This document shows positions 24,770-35,765 of a stretch of 64,000 nucleotides of DNA, in pieces (position 1 is the first letter of the stretch; each line of letters begins with the position of its first letter). Position numbers and translations under genes: made by a program. The stretch lies in NCBI GenBank assembly GCA_900074885.1, contig FJUW01000008.1:755561-819560 (forward strand), given 5' to 3'. Under the pieces are notes generated by a model, which did no database searches, had not been told where the DNA came from, and saw only the letters and a program-made list of their open reading frames with translations. This stretch comes from Rhynchosporium graminicola. Lineage: Eukaryota > Ascomycota > Leotiomycetes > Helotiales > Ploettnerulaceae.

Positions 24770-26292
24770 ATGGCCGAAGATACACTACCCACCAAAGGTC
24801 ATTCTCAGACCTTCCGATCTACACCCATCAACAATCGCATAGGTTATTCTCAATACTTCCAAGCTGCATCGATCGATGTTAATACAGGATACTCCGAACA
24901 CATCGAGTTTGCATCTATCGACGAGGATGTACCGTATTCTGAGCACGTCGAATTTGCACCCATCCAACCCAACTCGTCGTCGGGATTTATGCCTGAAATG
25001 GACTCTCATCATCCCAACACTGGGCATTCTCAACACTTCGAATTTAGACCTACCAGCCATAACTCATTGGCACCAGCCATGCATGGAAGAGAGAGGCTTG
25101 GTCTAGGCGAAGCGTCAGGCTCATCTGAGGGAACCAACAGCAATACGTCAACGCCTCCAGTAAACACACCAGAGACACCGAATCCAGCGAATTGGCCAAG
25201 CGAAAATGAAGAGGATGATGAAGAAGATGCGGACTATGAGGATGATGTTAGTGAGGATGATGAGAGTGAGGATGATGAGAGTGAGGATGATGAGAGCGAG
25301 GATGGTGAGAGCGAGGAGGAGGACGACGACGATAACGTGCCCAGCAAAGAGACAACGATTATTCCCCCTGCCGGGCCAGAACATACCCACACATTCATAT
25401 TTCTCCACAGCCGCGAAGACTACGGCTCCGAACTCTCACGATCGTTCTTCCAAAGTACCTCCAAATCCTCCCCCGGATCCTCACTCGCAACCCTCTTCCC
25501 TTCAATGCGCTTTGTATTCCCGACCGCTCCTCTCCTCCGCTCTGAAAGACACGCTGAAGGACTCAGCGAGAGCTCATTCGATAAGCAATTGGAGGGCGAA
25601 GAAGTTATCTCTCAGTGGTTCGATCTTTGGGATGTTGCGGAGCCTGGGGTGAAGAAAGGGCTGATGAGAAAGGGCTTGAAGGCGAGTATTGGAAAAATCG
25701 CTGAGATTGTGAAGGAGGAGGCAGAGATTGTGGGACGAGACAACGTGATTCTGGGTGGTATCTCGCAAGGATGTGCGACTGCGTTGATGGCTTTGCTCGA
25801 AGGAAACTTGAAGGTCGGGGCGTTTGTGGGGTGGTGTGGGTGGCTGCCTTTCAGCAGGGAGATCCGTAATTTTCTCTTTCTTGAGCCTGAGAGTTGGGAA
25901 GATACGACTCAGAGTTTTTCGATGCATGTGAGGAGGGTTCTGGAGAGGGACAGTACTGATGATGAAGAGCGTCAGGTAAGCAAGGCAGAAGAGAAGGCAA
26001 CGGCATTCCTGATTGATACTGAGGATAAGTTTTTTGCAACCAGGTTTAACAGCTTGTCCGTGGGGAAGGACCAAAGATCCACTCTACGCCGATGTTCTTC
26101 GCTCACTCAGAGGACGATGAGACAGTTCCATTCAAGTTGGGCAAAGAAATGAATCGTGCTATGAATCGACTAGGATTTGATGCCAGGCTTAAATCGTACG
26201 AAGACGGCGGACATTGGATCCATAGCGATCATGGTGTGGATGACATGGCTGGCTTCCTTGAGCGTGCGCTTGGCTTGAAGAGAGAGGTCTAG
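24770..26292 (+). CDS. Alpha/beta hydrolase, carboxylesterase/acyl-protein-thioesterase-like, with repeat-rich acidic N-terminus
   Basis: Seen: exon 1 is 24770-25975, the intron is 25976-26052 (GTAAGC...ACAG) and exon 2 is 26053-26292, in phase, giving 481 aa. The upstream frame from 24641 starts with TTG, so the ATG at 24770 is preferred. Residues 10-94 hold 15-residue imperfect repeats (G-H/Y-S-E/Q pattern). About 145-185 is an almost pure Asp/Glu/Ser tract. From about residue 200 comes an Abhydrolase_2-like domain: FIFLHSREDYGSEL strand/loop, nucleophile elbow GGISQGC (Ser332), HSEDDETVP (Asp424) and EDGGHWIHSDHG (His456), a complete catalytic triad. Known: this fold includes acyl-protein thioesterases, lysophospholipases and FSH-type hydrolases. 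Inference: an active serine esterase of unknown substrate. The typical enzyme is about 220-260 aa, so the first 200 residues are an extension. No signal peptide is visible, so it is probably cytosolic or nuclear. Confidence 0.85.
24797..25060 (+). repeat. Coding minisatellite, 45-bp unit (15-aa repeat) in the hydrolase N-terminus
   Basis: Units begin at residues 10, 25, 40 and 55, exactly 15 residues apart, with a fifth at residue 85. Examples are GYSQYFQAASID, GYSEHIEFASID and PYSEHVEFAPIQ. The DNA copies are diverged, so the array is old and held by selection or drift rather than fresh slippage. Confidence 0.8.
25253..25316 (+). repeat. Coding 15-bp tandem repeat encoding acidic SEDDE units
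   Basis: About four copies of a GAGGATGATGAGAGT-like 15-mer encode repeated Ser-Glu-Asp-Asp-Glu within the hydrolase gene. The copies are near identical at DNA level, so copy number is likely to vary between strains. Confidence 0.85.
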
Positions 26293-26632
26293 TGGTAACA
26301 GATGAGTGTTCGGGTTGGTATAGTCGTCGTTGGGTGTCGGAGAGTATGATAGTGCTGCTTAATGATACCTGGGCGAGCAATTTCACTCACTCACTTAGCG
26401 AGGAGTCGATAAATCAATTTGGAATCATACATAACCGCGACATCAAGTTCTTGAGTAAACGCCGGGCCCTAAAATGGTTCTTATTGTTGTGCTCAGGCAT
26501 TTGTGTTGGGCACATTCTGTGTTAATCAATCATGCTTCCATATAACGCTGCAAATCCCCATTCAAAGATTATGGGTTTCTGACTAATCAGCGAGTCTCTC
26601 CATACAGTATCATGTCGTACAGATTCGTTTGA
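26293..26632. other. Convergent intergenic region, hydrolase to Shg1-like gene
   Basis: 340 bp between two facing stop codons, presumably two 3' UTRs. Nothing else seen. Confidence 0.5.
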
Positions 26633-28821
26633 TTATTCTCGCCTGGAAGATTCTCGTCGACTTCCACGACTGCGACTCCTATCAGATCGTTTCCTATCAC
26701 GATCTCTATCCCTACTTCTGGACCTTTCCCTTCGCCTATCTCGGTCTCTATCGCGACTTCGACTTCGTTCTCTCCTATCTCTCTTTACGTACGGACTGCG
26801 ACTTCTAGACCTTGCCCTTGTCCTGTCCCTGTCTCGTCTGCGACTTCTACTTCTCGACCGGCTTCGTCTACGACACTTTTCTTCGCGAGACCGTCGCGCA
26901 TCTCTGTCCTTGTCCCTTTCACGTTCTCGGCTGCGGCTTCTCTCCCTCTTTACCGTGCTCTCACGACGAGTACTTCGACTTGCTACGCCCGGGACGTAAC
27001 GGTCGATGTTGATAGGACTCGTGGATCTCTCAATGCGGCTTCCACGGCTAGCAGCTGGTGACCTTGACCTACTCCTGGCACGGGAACTTCGCTCAGGATC
27101 TTTCTCTCGAGAACCCTCTGCCTTTCGTGCGGAAACGGGACTGACAATCCGGGTATCTGAAGTACGTCTCGGTGGCGTGCCAGCTTCTCTTGGGGGTCGA
27201 TCCGACCATCCGGGTACTGGCAACCCCTTTGCTCGAGCTTCGTCCTGTGCTAACTTGTACGCCTTGGCCTGTTCTTCACGCTTCTTGGCTTCAGCAACTT
27301 TCCACTTCTCCAGGTCTGAATCTCTTGGGGGAGGGCTAGCAGGTCTTACTCGGTCACGGCTTCGGTCACGATCGCGCTTCCCACGGTTTCGGCTATCGTC
27401 GCGGTAGCTGCTTCGCCGTCTGTCTGCCGAATAGCTTCGATCACGACTTGAGCGGCGTCGTCGGTTCTCACGGCTGTCTCTCCGGCGGGGACGAGAATCT
27501 CTTTCTCTGCTGTCATTGCGTCTTCTACTCCTGCTCCGGCTGGATCTCCTGGTCGAGGCTCGATCACGACTACGGCTCCTTCTCCTATCATCCAGCCGGT
27601 CGGAGGGAAGATGTGGCGTCTTAAAGGCATCTGCCTTTGGTCCTGTTGGAACTGCCAATGGCTTTTTAACGTCGGACTTCGCAGATGAGTCTCGTGAGAT
27701 AGGGTTAATGGCGGAAGCTGGGGTGGGTTTCTTTGGAGGCGGTGCTAGACTCTCATCAATTTCAACCTCCATCTGATGCCTTGAACGCTGCGACAACTTC
27801 TTGCCTTCCTTTAATAGATCGCTGAGGGCCTCTTGCTCGAGACGATCAATATCTTCCTTTGATAATTCTGGTTTGGCGGATGTTTCCTTGGCGTCTCTGG
27901 GTGCGTCTCTGGGTGTGTCTCTGGGTGTGTCTCTGGTCGAATCTCTGCGACCAAGAGGCTCGTCGTGTCTCCTGTATCGACCATCTCGGTCTCGGTCACT
28001 GTCGCGATCTCGTCTACGGCCCTTTTCCCTGTCTCGCTCACGATCACGCTCCCTCAGTTCTTTCTCCTTTTCTTCTTCACGTTCCCTCTCAGCCTTCCTC
28101 CTGGCATCTCTCTCGGCCCGTCTCCTATCCAACTCTGCCTCCTCTTTTTTCTCCTGCTCCTTCCTCTTAGCCCTCTCCTCTCTCCTCTTCTCATCAATAG
28201 CAGCCAACTCCTTCGCCCTAGCTTCCTGTCTGATCTTCTCCCTGGCGTCCCTTCGGTTCGCCGCTTCTTCAGCATACTGCTGATCTGTCTTGCCCCCCCT
28301 AGCATGCTCCGCATTTGCCGTCTCTTCGCCAACATCCTCTCTCCGCAAGGCCCTAATCCCCTTCTCAATATCCTCAATGTGAGCATCGATCAAAGCATCG
28401 ATTCGTGATTCCGCAATCTGGTAGACGCCCGCTCGATCAACTGCACCTTCAATCAACGCCGCTGCTTTTCCGCGATCTAATTTCAGTAGTTGAGAAGGAT
28501 TCTTCTCAATTTCGTCCTCGGCGACTTGAAGGAGAGATTGAGTGAACTCTTTCTCGAAATCCTATGAACATCGTATTAACTTTTGCCCCTAAACCCCTGT
28601 GAGGAGCGGAGAGCGCAACATACAGTCCTCTCCAAATCTTCCCAGACCTGTTTGCGCAACGAATCGTAGCCTCCCTTCTTCTTAAATTTATGCGCCAGCT
28701 CGTCGATGGATAGTCTTGTCGCAGAGGAGAGAGGTATATCTGAAGTCTTGAGCTTCTTTCTCACTGGTCCCGAACTACTGCTCGCCGCGGAATCTTTGCA
28801 ATACGCCATCGTAGTCGCCAT
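26633..28821 (-). CDS. SHG1: Shg1-like COMPASS component with RS-rich C-terminus
   Basis: Seen: exon 1 is 28821-28624, the intron is 28623-28562 (GTATGT...CATAG) and exon 2 is 28561-26633, giving 708 aa. The N-terminal 150 residues carry the Shg1/BOD1-like helical domain: RLSIDELAHKFKKKGGYDSL, RKQVWEDLE, then KAAALIEGAVDRAGVYQIAE and SRIDALIDAHIEDIEKGIRA. A long Glu/Lys/Arg coiled-coil stretch follows (about 170-290), then several hundred residues of Arg-Ser, Arg-Asp and Arg-Glu dipeptides typical of SR-type splicing proteins. Known: Shg1 is a subunit of the Set1/COMPASS H3K4 methyltransferase; yeast Shg1 is far smaller and lacks such a tail. Inference: in this fungus the tail could couple COMPASS to transcription or RNA processing. 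The antisense Ser/Leu-rich frames over it are shadows. It shares a 283-bp divergent promoter with the gene at 29105. Confidence 0.85.
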
Positions 28822-29104
28822 CGTTCCTCAGCAATCAGACTTGAGGTCTTGCGATTGAACTCATGTTATATATGCAAGGTCAAATGGAGCCTGGTGCTGC
28901 GATATGGAAATCCTGGCAGGGATCGCGGAAATCACGTGTCAAGCTTAGCGTCTATATTCCCGAGCTTCAACTCAATCTCGCATTTCACTGCGAGCACACC
29001 GATTGAGCAACAAGCAACTCCACAAACTGCTCACACGCTTGATTTTCTCTCCTGCGACCTTCTCGTATCTTGATCTCAACTCATACCCAAAGAGAGCTCT
29101 CAGA
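28822..29104. promoter_or_regulatory. Short bidirectional promoter, Shg1-like gene / 85-aa protein gene
   Basis: Only 283 bp separate the two divergent start codons, so both 5' UTRs and core promoters must fit here. It contains a CACGTG E-box-like stretch inside ATCACGTGTC at about 28933. Co-regulation is inferred from spacing alone. Confidence 0.45.
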
Positions 29105-29435
29105 ATGGTCCACAAAGTCCTCTTCTGGACCGGTTTCGGTACGGCATCCTCAAGAACTCTTCCAGTCAACCTACACTACTCCAGCTACGGAAGCTAATTA
29201 CGCATACGTAGGTATCGCGACTCGACTATGGCAACTCGGCCTTGAAATGCGTCCTTTCTTTAATAAAGAGTCGCTATGGGCATACCCTTTCTTCGGTGGA
29301 ATCGGGGCAAGCTTCGGATACTGGTTGTCGGGGGTTGAGCAGAGACAACGGGGAGTCTTGCAGGAGAGGAGGTCGATTCTTCTGGACAAGAGAGCGAGGA
29401 GGGCTGAGAGGGAGAAGATTGAGTCTCAGGTGTAG
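29105..29435 (+). CDS. Small mitochondrial-type membrane protein, possible accessory subunit of complex I
   Basis: Seen: exon 1 is 29105-29138, the intron is 29139-29211 (GTACGG...GTAG, with GCTAAT as a likely branch point) and exon 2 is 29212-29435, giving 85 aa. The product reads MVHKVLFWTGFGIATRLWQL, then EMRPFFNKESLWAYPFFGGI and a hydrophobic GASFGYWLSGV. It ends in an Arg/Glu/Lys-rich helix. There is one clear hydrophobic segment (about 35-52) and an N-terminal amphipathic/hydrophobic one. Known: short proteins of this shape with a WxxG...RPFF pattern in Pezizomycotina are, to my recollection, annotated as a 14-kDa or NUXM-like NADH:ubiquinone oxidoreductase subunit; I cannot verify that here. 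The splice model is strong because both exons are needed for the coherent protein; the functional name is tentative. Confidence 0.75.
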
Positions 29436-29986
29436 ATCCGGTCAGGCTGGATTGACCATGCTTAGGGAGTTCCGGGACGGAGAATATGTACAAAGTCAAG
29501 TGTGAAGCCATTGGGCACGGAAATTCATCAATGTCAGCAACCGATCGTTGCTCAATGAGCTAACGAAATGTATTCATTGAAAGTCAAGTAATGCAGTGTT
29601 CATGCAGTACGGGTCAAAATACGGATGTGTATCGGGGCTGAATGTTTCGTCACTGGTCAAGTAAGAGCTCGACTACAGTGCACTGTCATAAAGTCCGAAC
29701 GGACTTGAGCAGACGAACATTCTCACGTCATGATAGTATTCTAGAGTTCCCTGTAGCAGCTTTTTCATTTCATGCAATTGTTCGAGCACCTCACTGTGCT
29801 AGTTCTTTGGAAGTCACGAAGATAACTTAGAGCTTTGATTTCGCCTTACCGGATATGTAATGGGTCCGCGTTATATAAGGAGTATGTTTTGAGACAGCTG
29901 ATTTACATTATCTTACAATGAATGAAATTTCAAAGCAAGATTTCGAATTCTAATGCCCCGTCGAAATTGCATGCCATCACTCAGCA
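29436..29986. other. Convergent intergenic region before the eIF2B-delta gene
   Basis: About 550 bp between facing stop codons, with AT-rich 3'-UTR-like sequence near 29860-29950. No gene or structured RNA recognised. Confidence 0.5.
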
Positions 29987-31469
29987 CTACTGGCTCTCGT
30001 TACCCAGCCTATGCAATACTGGCACGGAAGTTGGCGGCACGTTCCCTGACTCCGTGACAATCATCTGAATGTACTCCCCTGGCGTAACATCGAACATCGG
30101 ATTACAAAGCTGAAGCTTCTTAACATCTCCCCATTTTTCAAGCGGTCCACCCCGAATCACAAGCTCGTCTGCCGGAGCTATCTCATTGTGAACAATCGAA
30201 TCTAGAGCCACTCTTTCCGTAAATTTGATGGTCTCGCAGAGTACCAGAACTGGCTTGTCAGCTTCGTTAGCCTCCATAGCTATAAGAGCAGTTCCCACTC
30301 TTGAGAATAATCGACCATTGCTCATCATAGCGTGAGCTCCTAGCATCACCTTCGTCACGTCCTGGATGTTGTGGCTAAGGCCGTTAATCAAGCAGTATTT
30401 GACTTCGAGCCCCAACGCTACAAGAGCTGCTGCCAAGTGCTTTCCTTCGTGTAATGGTCGCGAATCCACAACTATGACTCTGAACTTCTTTCCAGCCTGA
30501 TGTGCCTCAACCAAGGACCGCTGAACGATACTACTTTTCGCGTATGTCATAATAACATCACCATCTCTGATCTTCTCAGCTGCGCTAGTAGCGATAACTT
30601 GATCCGCAAATGTAACTCGTTCTTGGATAAACCTATCAATTGCGTCGCATAGATCTCTCTTCGCTTCAGAGTCTGGTGTGCTTATGTCAACCTTCGATAT
30701 TTCAAGCTTCAGCCAACGGATGGCGTTTCCCATAGATATTGACATCGGCCGGCAGGAAGATAGGTACTCGATTTGTGGTGAGAGGACATGCGACGTAAGA
30801 TGCCGGGTTAGTGAATAGCCTCTGGGTGTTGTATATGACTCGATGACCTGAAATTGTTAGCATCCGTGCTCTGCATGTTAGAAAGTCTGGATCATCACTT
30901 ACTCTCTTGAATGCCTGCAGAGTCGCAACCAATCTGGCGCAACTTCCGCATATTGTATAGTTACTCATCTGCAACCCAAGCGCCAATACTGCTGGGTGGA
31001 CCTCTCTACTTGCTCCTGCGATCGTTGTCGTTCTCTGCTTGTAAAGATGCCTGAAGAACTCGACCGTTTTATCTTCCTTCTTAGGTGCCGCAGGGAGAGT
31101 TGCAACGACCGGTGGCCCCCTGACAGGTAAATTTCTCACTTCCATTGTTGTTGAAGCGCCCCTCTTGTGATTGCTCTTGGCACCTTTCTGTCCTTCGGCC
31201 TTCTGCTGTGGACTTGAAATTGGGGCTATCGTGACTGGAGGCGCACCACTTTGCTTCTCCGCCAAAGCTTGCTGTCTCCGAGCGGCCTTCTCTGCTTTTG
31301 CTTGCTTCTTCAATTCCGCAGCTGACAACTTCGGTTCGCCTGTAGCTGGTACATCCTGAGCAGTCACTGCATTCGCGGTTCCGTTCAGCTCTGCTATTTT
31401 TGTTTGCGCCGCTACGAGAGGATCTGACGTGATGAGCTCCGCGACTGTTGAGGGATCGGAAGATGGCAT
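29987..31469 (-). CDS. GCD2: Translation initiation factor eIF2B subunit delta
   Basis: Seen: exon 1 is 31469-30903, the intron is 30902-30848 (55 nt, GTAAGT, CTAAC branch, CAG) and exon 2 is 30847-29987, giving 475 aa. The N-terminal about 120 residues are a charged Ala/Lys-rich tail (ELKKQAKAEKAARRQQALAE). The eIF2B alpha/beta/delta-type Rossmann domain follows, with HPAVLALGLQMSNYTICGS, then across the splice junction FKR|VIESYTTPRGYSLTRHLTSH and LSPQIEYLSSCRPMSISMGN. Later come ITYAKSS-type and VVDSRPLHEGKHLA segments and the C-terminal CNPMFDVTPGEYIQMIVTE. Known: delta (Gcd2) belongs to the regulatory subcomplex of the eIF2 GDP-exchange factor and senses eIF2-alpha phosphorylation. Length fits fungal orthologues. 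The splice restores the highly conserved SYTTP..LSRHLT motif. This is the last intact gene before the repeat compartment. Confidence 0.95.
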
Positions 31470-32590
31470 AATGAGTGTTTTTCAATTCAGCCCCCTTCGA
31501 GTGGAAATATCTTGTATTCGATCTGGTGGTTGTATAGTACAATGGCTACGTAAATTGTGGTTGCTTTCGGATCGTTGCGAGACGTGGGGTTTCAATCTTG
31601 ACAGAAGTGACTCACAAATGCAGCAATGCTGGCATGTAGTGATGTTCGTGAGCTCGAAGTTTAGAGTATGAGTAATTTATGAGATGGTGGATTTCAAGAA
31701 AATAATGATTTCGTCTGAAAGTTTTATCGATCAAATGTCTGGTACCAGTTTGGAACGACGAATGGTAAAATTGAGGTGAAGGAGGCTGAACTATGCGCTT
31801 CCGCAGGGCGAACCCTAGTCAGAAGCACGTGCAAGCGTGTAGTGGCCAAGGTCGATTGATTTGATTGATTACCTTCGAGGTTAAGCGAACCTCAGCCTTA
31901 CAAGTATCAACCTGCGCCATACGGTCGTAGTATACTCCGTGGTTTAGATGTATCGTAGAGTAAGGAAATTTCTAAGAATACGAAGTCCTAACATAATGAA
32001 ATATGTGCAAATGCGAGTATTTGATAGTCTGGCTTTGATCTCTACTACTATTCTAGGCTACTAATCGCATGCGCATATCTCTAGAATCGAAGCAGAGATG
32101 ATTTACGAATAAAGGGGCTCTGCATTGAATCATTTCCGTAGCAGATTCGTCAACTACTCCGTACAGCGAGTATAAAGTGCCACCAGGAGCAGAATAGGTG
32201 GGAGGGTTGCTAGAGAAGTCCTCCTTCACTAGTACGCTGATATGCTACTAAGGGGGCTATAATAAGGCTTTATGATAGTAGTAATAGTGAATTGTAATAT
32301 ATAGAGGATAATGCAAAAAAGACATTGATTATGAAGCGGCTATCTTACTTCGACTCCAGATTGCCTACCTGCACTATGCTATACGAAGTTGTCTTGGAGT
32401 ATGTGCATGCGCCTCTCATAACTCATCTCCCTCTGGTTTACCTCTTTTGCCCCGAAAGTTCTGCAACATATACAACGTTTTTGAACCCAATGCGCAAGTC
32501 CCCACTCTTTACCGAGGTCTATAGCGGGTTTTAGTGAACACATGTCTCAACTTGCAATTAGACTTTTTTTCACAGGGAAAACCTATCCCG
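31470..32590. promoter_or_regulatory. Upstream region of eIF2B-delta and transition to the AT-rich compartment
   Basis: The first few hundred bases should be the eIF2B-delta promoter. From about 31.9 kb the DNA becomes AT-richer, and by about 32.6 kb CA/TG dinucleotides nearly vanish. The short plus frame at 32325-32534 has no features I recognise. No gene supported. Confidence 0.5.
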
Positions 32591-34143
32591 TAACTCTTCT
32601 AAAGAAATAGACTTAGAATAACGCTTTAATAGAAAGTCTTTCTACTTTATATAACTTAATTCAAGTATAGTTATTAAGAGTATATTTTAAACTATTAAGA
32701 AGAATTCCTTATAGAACTTAAACCTTAGTAAGGCTATAATTCAAGTATAGATAAATCTCAAGGTATAGTAATACTAGATAGTAATAGTACTAACTTTATA
32801 TACCCCTTAATACCCCGCTTATAAGCTCTCTACTATTTGCTATTGCTTTTATATATACTTTTCGAAAATTTCTAGCTATAGTAGACTTAGTAGAGTAATA
32901 TAGAAGAGTAATAGTATATAATTACTATCGCTCCTCTAAATAATTCTATACTATCTTACCTTTCCTCCTTTAATATAACTATATCTTACTAAGTCCCTAA
33001 AAAGGAAGCTATTTATTATCTTAATATTAATTACTCTAAGCTACTCCGTAGTCTTAATAATAAGTATTATCCTAATAGATACTCCTAGATTAAGCTTCGG
33101 TAAGCTCTATCTTCTAGGCTACCTACTAATAAGCCTCCCCTAGGGAAGAATTAAGCTTATAAGCTTAAGGATAATAATAATAATAATAATAATAATCTTT
33201 AGTTAGTCTCTATTAATAGAAAGCTAGTAGTAGATAAGTAAGCTTAAAAGCTACTAATAGAAGATATTAATACTCTTAGCCAAAAGGTAAGGTAGAAAGA
33301 CTTTAAGGTAAAAGAGTAAAAGAAAATTACTAGTTCGTATAGAATTAATTCTACTAATAATTAATAAAAGACACTAGTATCGATCTACTTATATAAGCTA
33401 CTACTAGTAAAAGTAATACTTATTAGTAGTCTTACTAAAGTAGACCTAGACCTTTAAACTCCCTTATTAATACTAGACGCTATCGACTATCTCCTCCGGA
33501 ATATCCTCTTATCGAAGAAGTTTCCTTTTATTACTAATTATAAAGATATTATTAGTAGAGAGATATAAGTTAATTTCTCTCGCTTTTACTTTATTAGTAC
33601 TATTATTAAGAAAGAGCTCTATTAGGAGGATATAATAAGTCCGGGAGTATAACTATATTATATTATCGCTAGTCTACTAGTTATTCTAGATTGACTAGTA
33701 GTTAAGAAAGGAATGGTAATAATACTTCCTATATTACTATAATATTATTCCCTGTTCTTTAACCAGAGTATATCTTCGACTAGTAGGTAACATAATCCAT
33801 AGTAAGCATGGGTGTGAATATAGTATAATTATCACTAGGCTAATTATATTACTAAGTACTAATACTAGGAGTTCCTGCTTAATTTCTTATTAGCTACTGC
33901 CCTTATCTACTAACGTCTCGTGCACTATAATAGGTTTATTAGTTATAGTGAATCAGCGTGCTATTACGATACTTGTTCTCGGACTCTAAGAGAGTCGCTT
34001 ACTTATAGTATAAATATACTAGCCTCCTGCTTCTTCCTTCTAAGTAGATTACTTAAGTATTAGCGGAACGATCTGACCCGGACCTTAAATAAGGAAAGCT
34101 TATGATTTTTCTTTATTAAGAATATAAGGTTTAATATTCGAGT
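32591..34143. repeat. RIP-mutated repeat of unknown class left of the retrotransposon nest
   Basis: AT-rich, stop-ridden sequence with TA-rich, CA/TG-poor composition, including an (ATA)n run at 33171-33196. I could not assign a transposon class or find its ends. The part at about 33690-34140 keeps more CA/TG than its left neighbour and may be a separate, younger piece. Element C begins at 34144. Confidence 0.55.
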
Positions 34144-34680
34144 TATGACGGGTTGCACCCGTTAGTATGCTTAACGCCTGAGGCGTCTACGCTAGTACCT
34201 GACGTATTATCGTACGTGTTCTAATGCTACTACTACTAGCGGCCGCGGTATTATCTTTTCTTCGAAGGGAAACTCTTATTTCTCCCTTCTCTCCTTAGTT
34301 AATTCTCCTTATAATATAAACGAGCTTTTATACTATATACTTTATATTCGCCCCGTGATATTAGAATTAACTTATTCCTAATATTCTTAATTAAATAAAG
34401 GAGGATCTGCTTTCGAGCAGTAGATAATATAAGTGCGTAAGAAAGCTAGTACCTTAGTCTTACTATTACTATACGTATACTTATAATATAAAGACAGACG
34501 CCTCGGACTATATATAGTAGATCCGGCTGCCTTACCTACGAGTACATAAGAAAGTTAGTACCCTAGCCCTGCTATTGCTATACGTATACCTACGATTACG
34601 ACGAATAGACGCCTCGGACTATATATAATAGGTCCGGCTATTTATACGACTACTATACGGGTAGTAACTATAATAACGCC
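34144..34680 (+). repeat. 5' LTR of element C (right end uncertain)
   Basis: The first 119 bp match the 3' LTR at 63882-64000 without net indels. The LTR end is not visible because its partner is cut by the window edge; about 34680 is an estimate. The five bases before it (CGAGT, 34139-34143) are the expected target duplication but cannot be checked. Confidence 0.7.
34438..34675 (+). repeat. 119-bp tandem duplication inside the C 5' LTR region
   Basis: Two diverged copies start at 34438 and 34557 (TAAGAAAG...TAGTACC). Each ends in a GACGCCTCGGACTATATATA-type block. Differences between copies are largely C/T and G/A. Confidence 0.75.
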
Positions 34681-35338
34681 AGAATATATAGTTCACTATA
34701 GCAGAAGAATAGCCCCCCTAGTAGCTACTAGATGCCTTCGAAGTATAAAGATAATAAGTTACTAAGCTAGTAGTATAATAAGTAAATATAACTACTACTC
34801 TAACTAGTAGGATCGAAGATATAGAAGTATAACGAAATATACTACTAGTACTACTAGTAGTACTAACTCCTATCGATACGATACGATTGATAACCCCGGA
34901 ATTACTTATAATAATAAAGTAATATATACTGAAACCCGAAAGGTTCGATAGTACCGACCTAGCCTTATACCCCTAATTCGAGGGTATCCTACGAGCGAAG
35001 CTAGAGATCGATATTACTATTATTAGTAATAAGAAGGAAAGGATATAGTATATATTTAGCTATCTCTTAGGCGAGATAGCAGGACGAATTTACTCTTAGG
35101 TAAGCTTCGCTTAGAGGTAAGGGCAGTTAATAGTCGAAGGGCTATTCCAGCAGATAGCTATTACTTTTCGTAACTCCTATTACTAGCAGAAAGCTATAAG
35201 CTAACTAAATAAGATTAAGTAAGGAGCTTATCTATTAAACGAGTTCCTTAATAATTTCAATTAGCTAATCCTCGAAGCAGAGGGATAGGACTAGATAGAC
35301 GTAATTAAGAAGAGTTACCTGAAGGCTATTATTACTAC
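34680..35338 (+). pseudogene. Element C gag remnant, first part
   Basis: The plus-strand frame near 35053-35200 reads YIFSYLLGEIAGRIYS and similar capsid-like helices, with Gln/Trp codons turned into TAG/TAA. It fits a retrotransposon gag capsid region. It is interrupted at 35339 by element G and resumes at 38859. Confidence 0.55.
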
Positions 35339-35340
35339 TA

Positions 35341-35366
35341 CTCGGGCGCGTTTTTAGTCATGCGAC
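35341..35366 (+). repeat. Left terminal inverted repeat of element G
   Basis: Begins CTCGGGCGCG directly after the TA. It matches the reverse complement of 38831-38856 at 25 of 26 bases. Confidence 0.92.
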
Positions 35367-35765
35367 GCGTAGAATACTAAAACTATCAAATAAGCGAATC
35401 TTACTAAAACACGTACTTTTCTACTATGAATAACTCTACTATCTTTACTCTAAATTACTTTAATTATACCTTAAAAGATTCGCAAGACTAAGGGAATTAA
35501 ACCTATTATCTATAAGACAGATCGAAGGGAGGTTCTATGCGAAATTCGGTACGTAATATTAACTGATTATCTGAAGGGCGAAGATAACTATTCTATTAGA
35601 AAATTCTATAATAAGCACCTAACTATAGTTGCTCGTATTATTACTCGAGCTAAATAGTCTTCTAATAAGCACCGGAGACCACTTTTAGATATTATAAACA
35701 TATAGAATTCGCTAGGAAAGCGCTACTGCCCTCGGGTTTTTATAGATAGCTAGGAATAGGAAATT

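Noticed and set aside
27801..28408. Ser/Leu-rich plus-strand frames over the Shg1-like gene
   Set aside because: They are antisense to the Glu/Arg-rich coiled coil and RS domain; repeated codons keep the opposite strand open.
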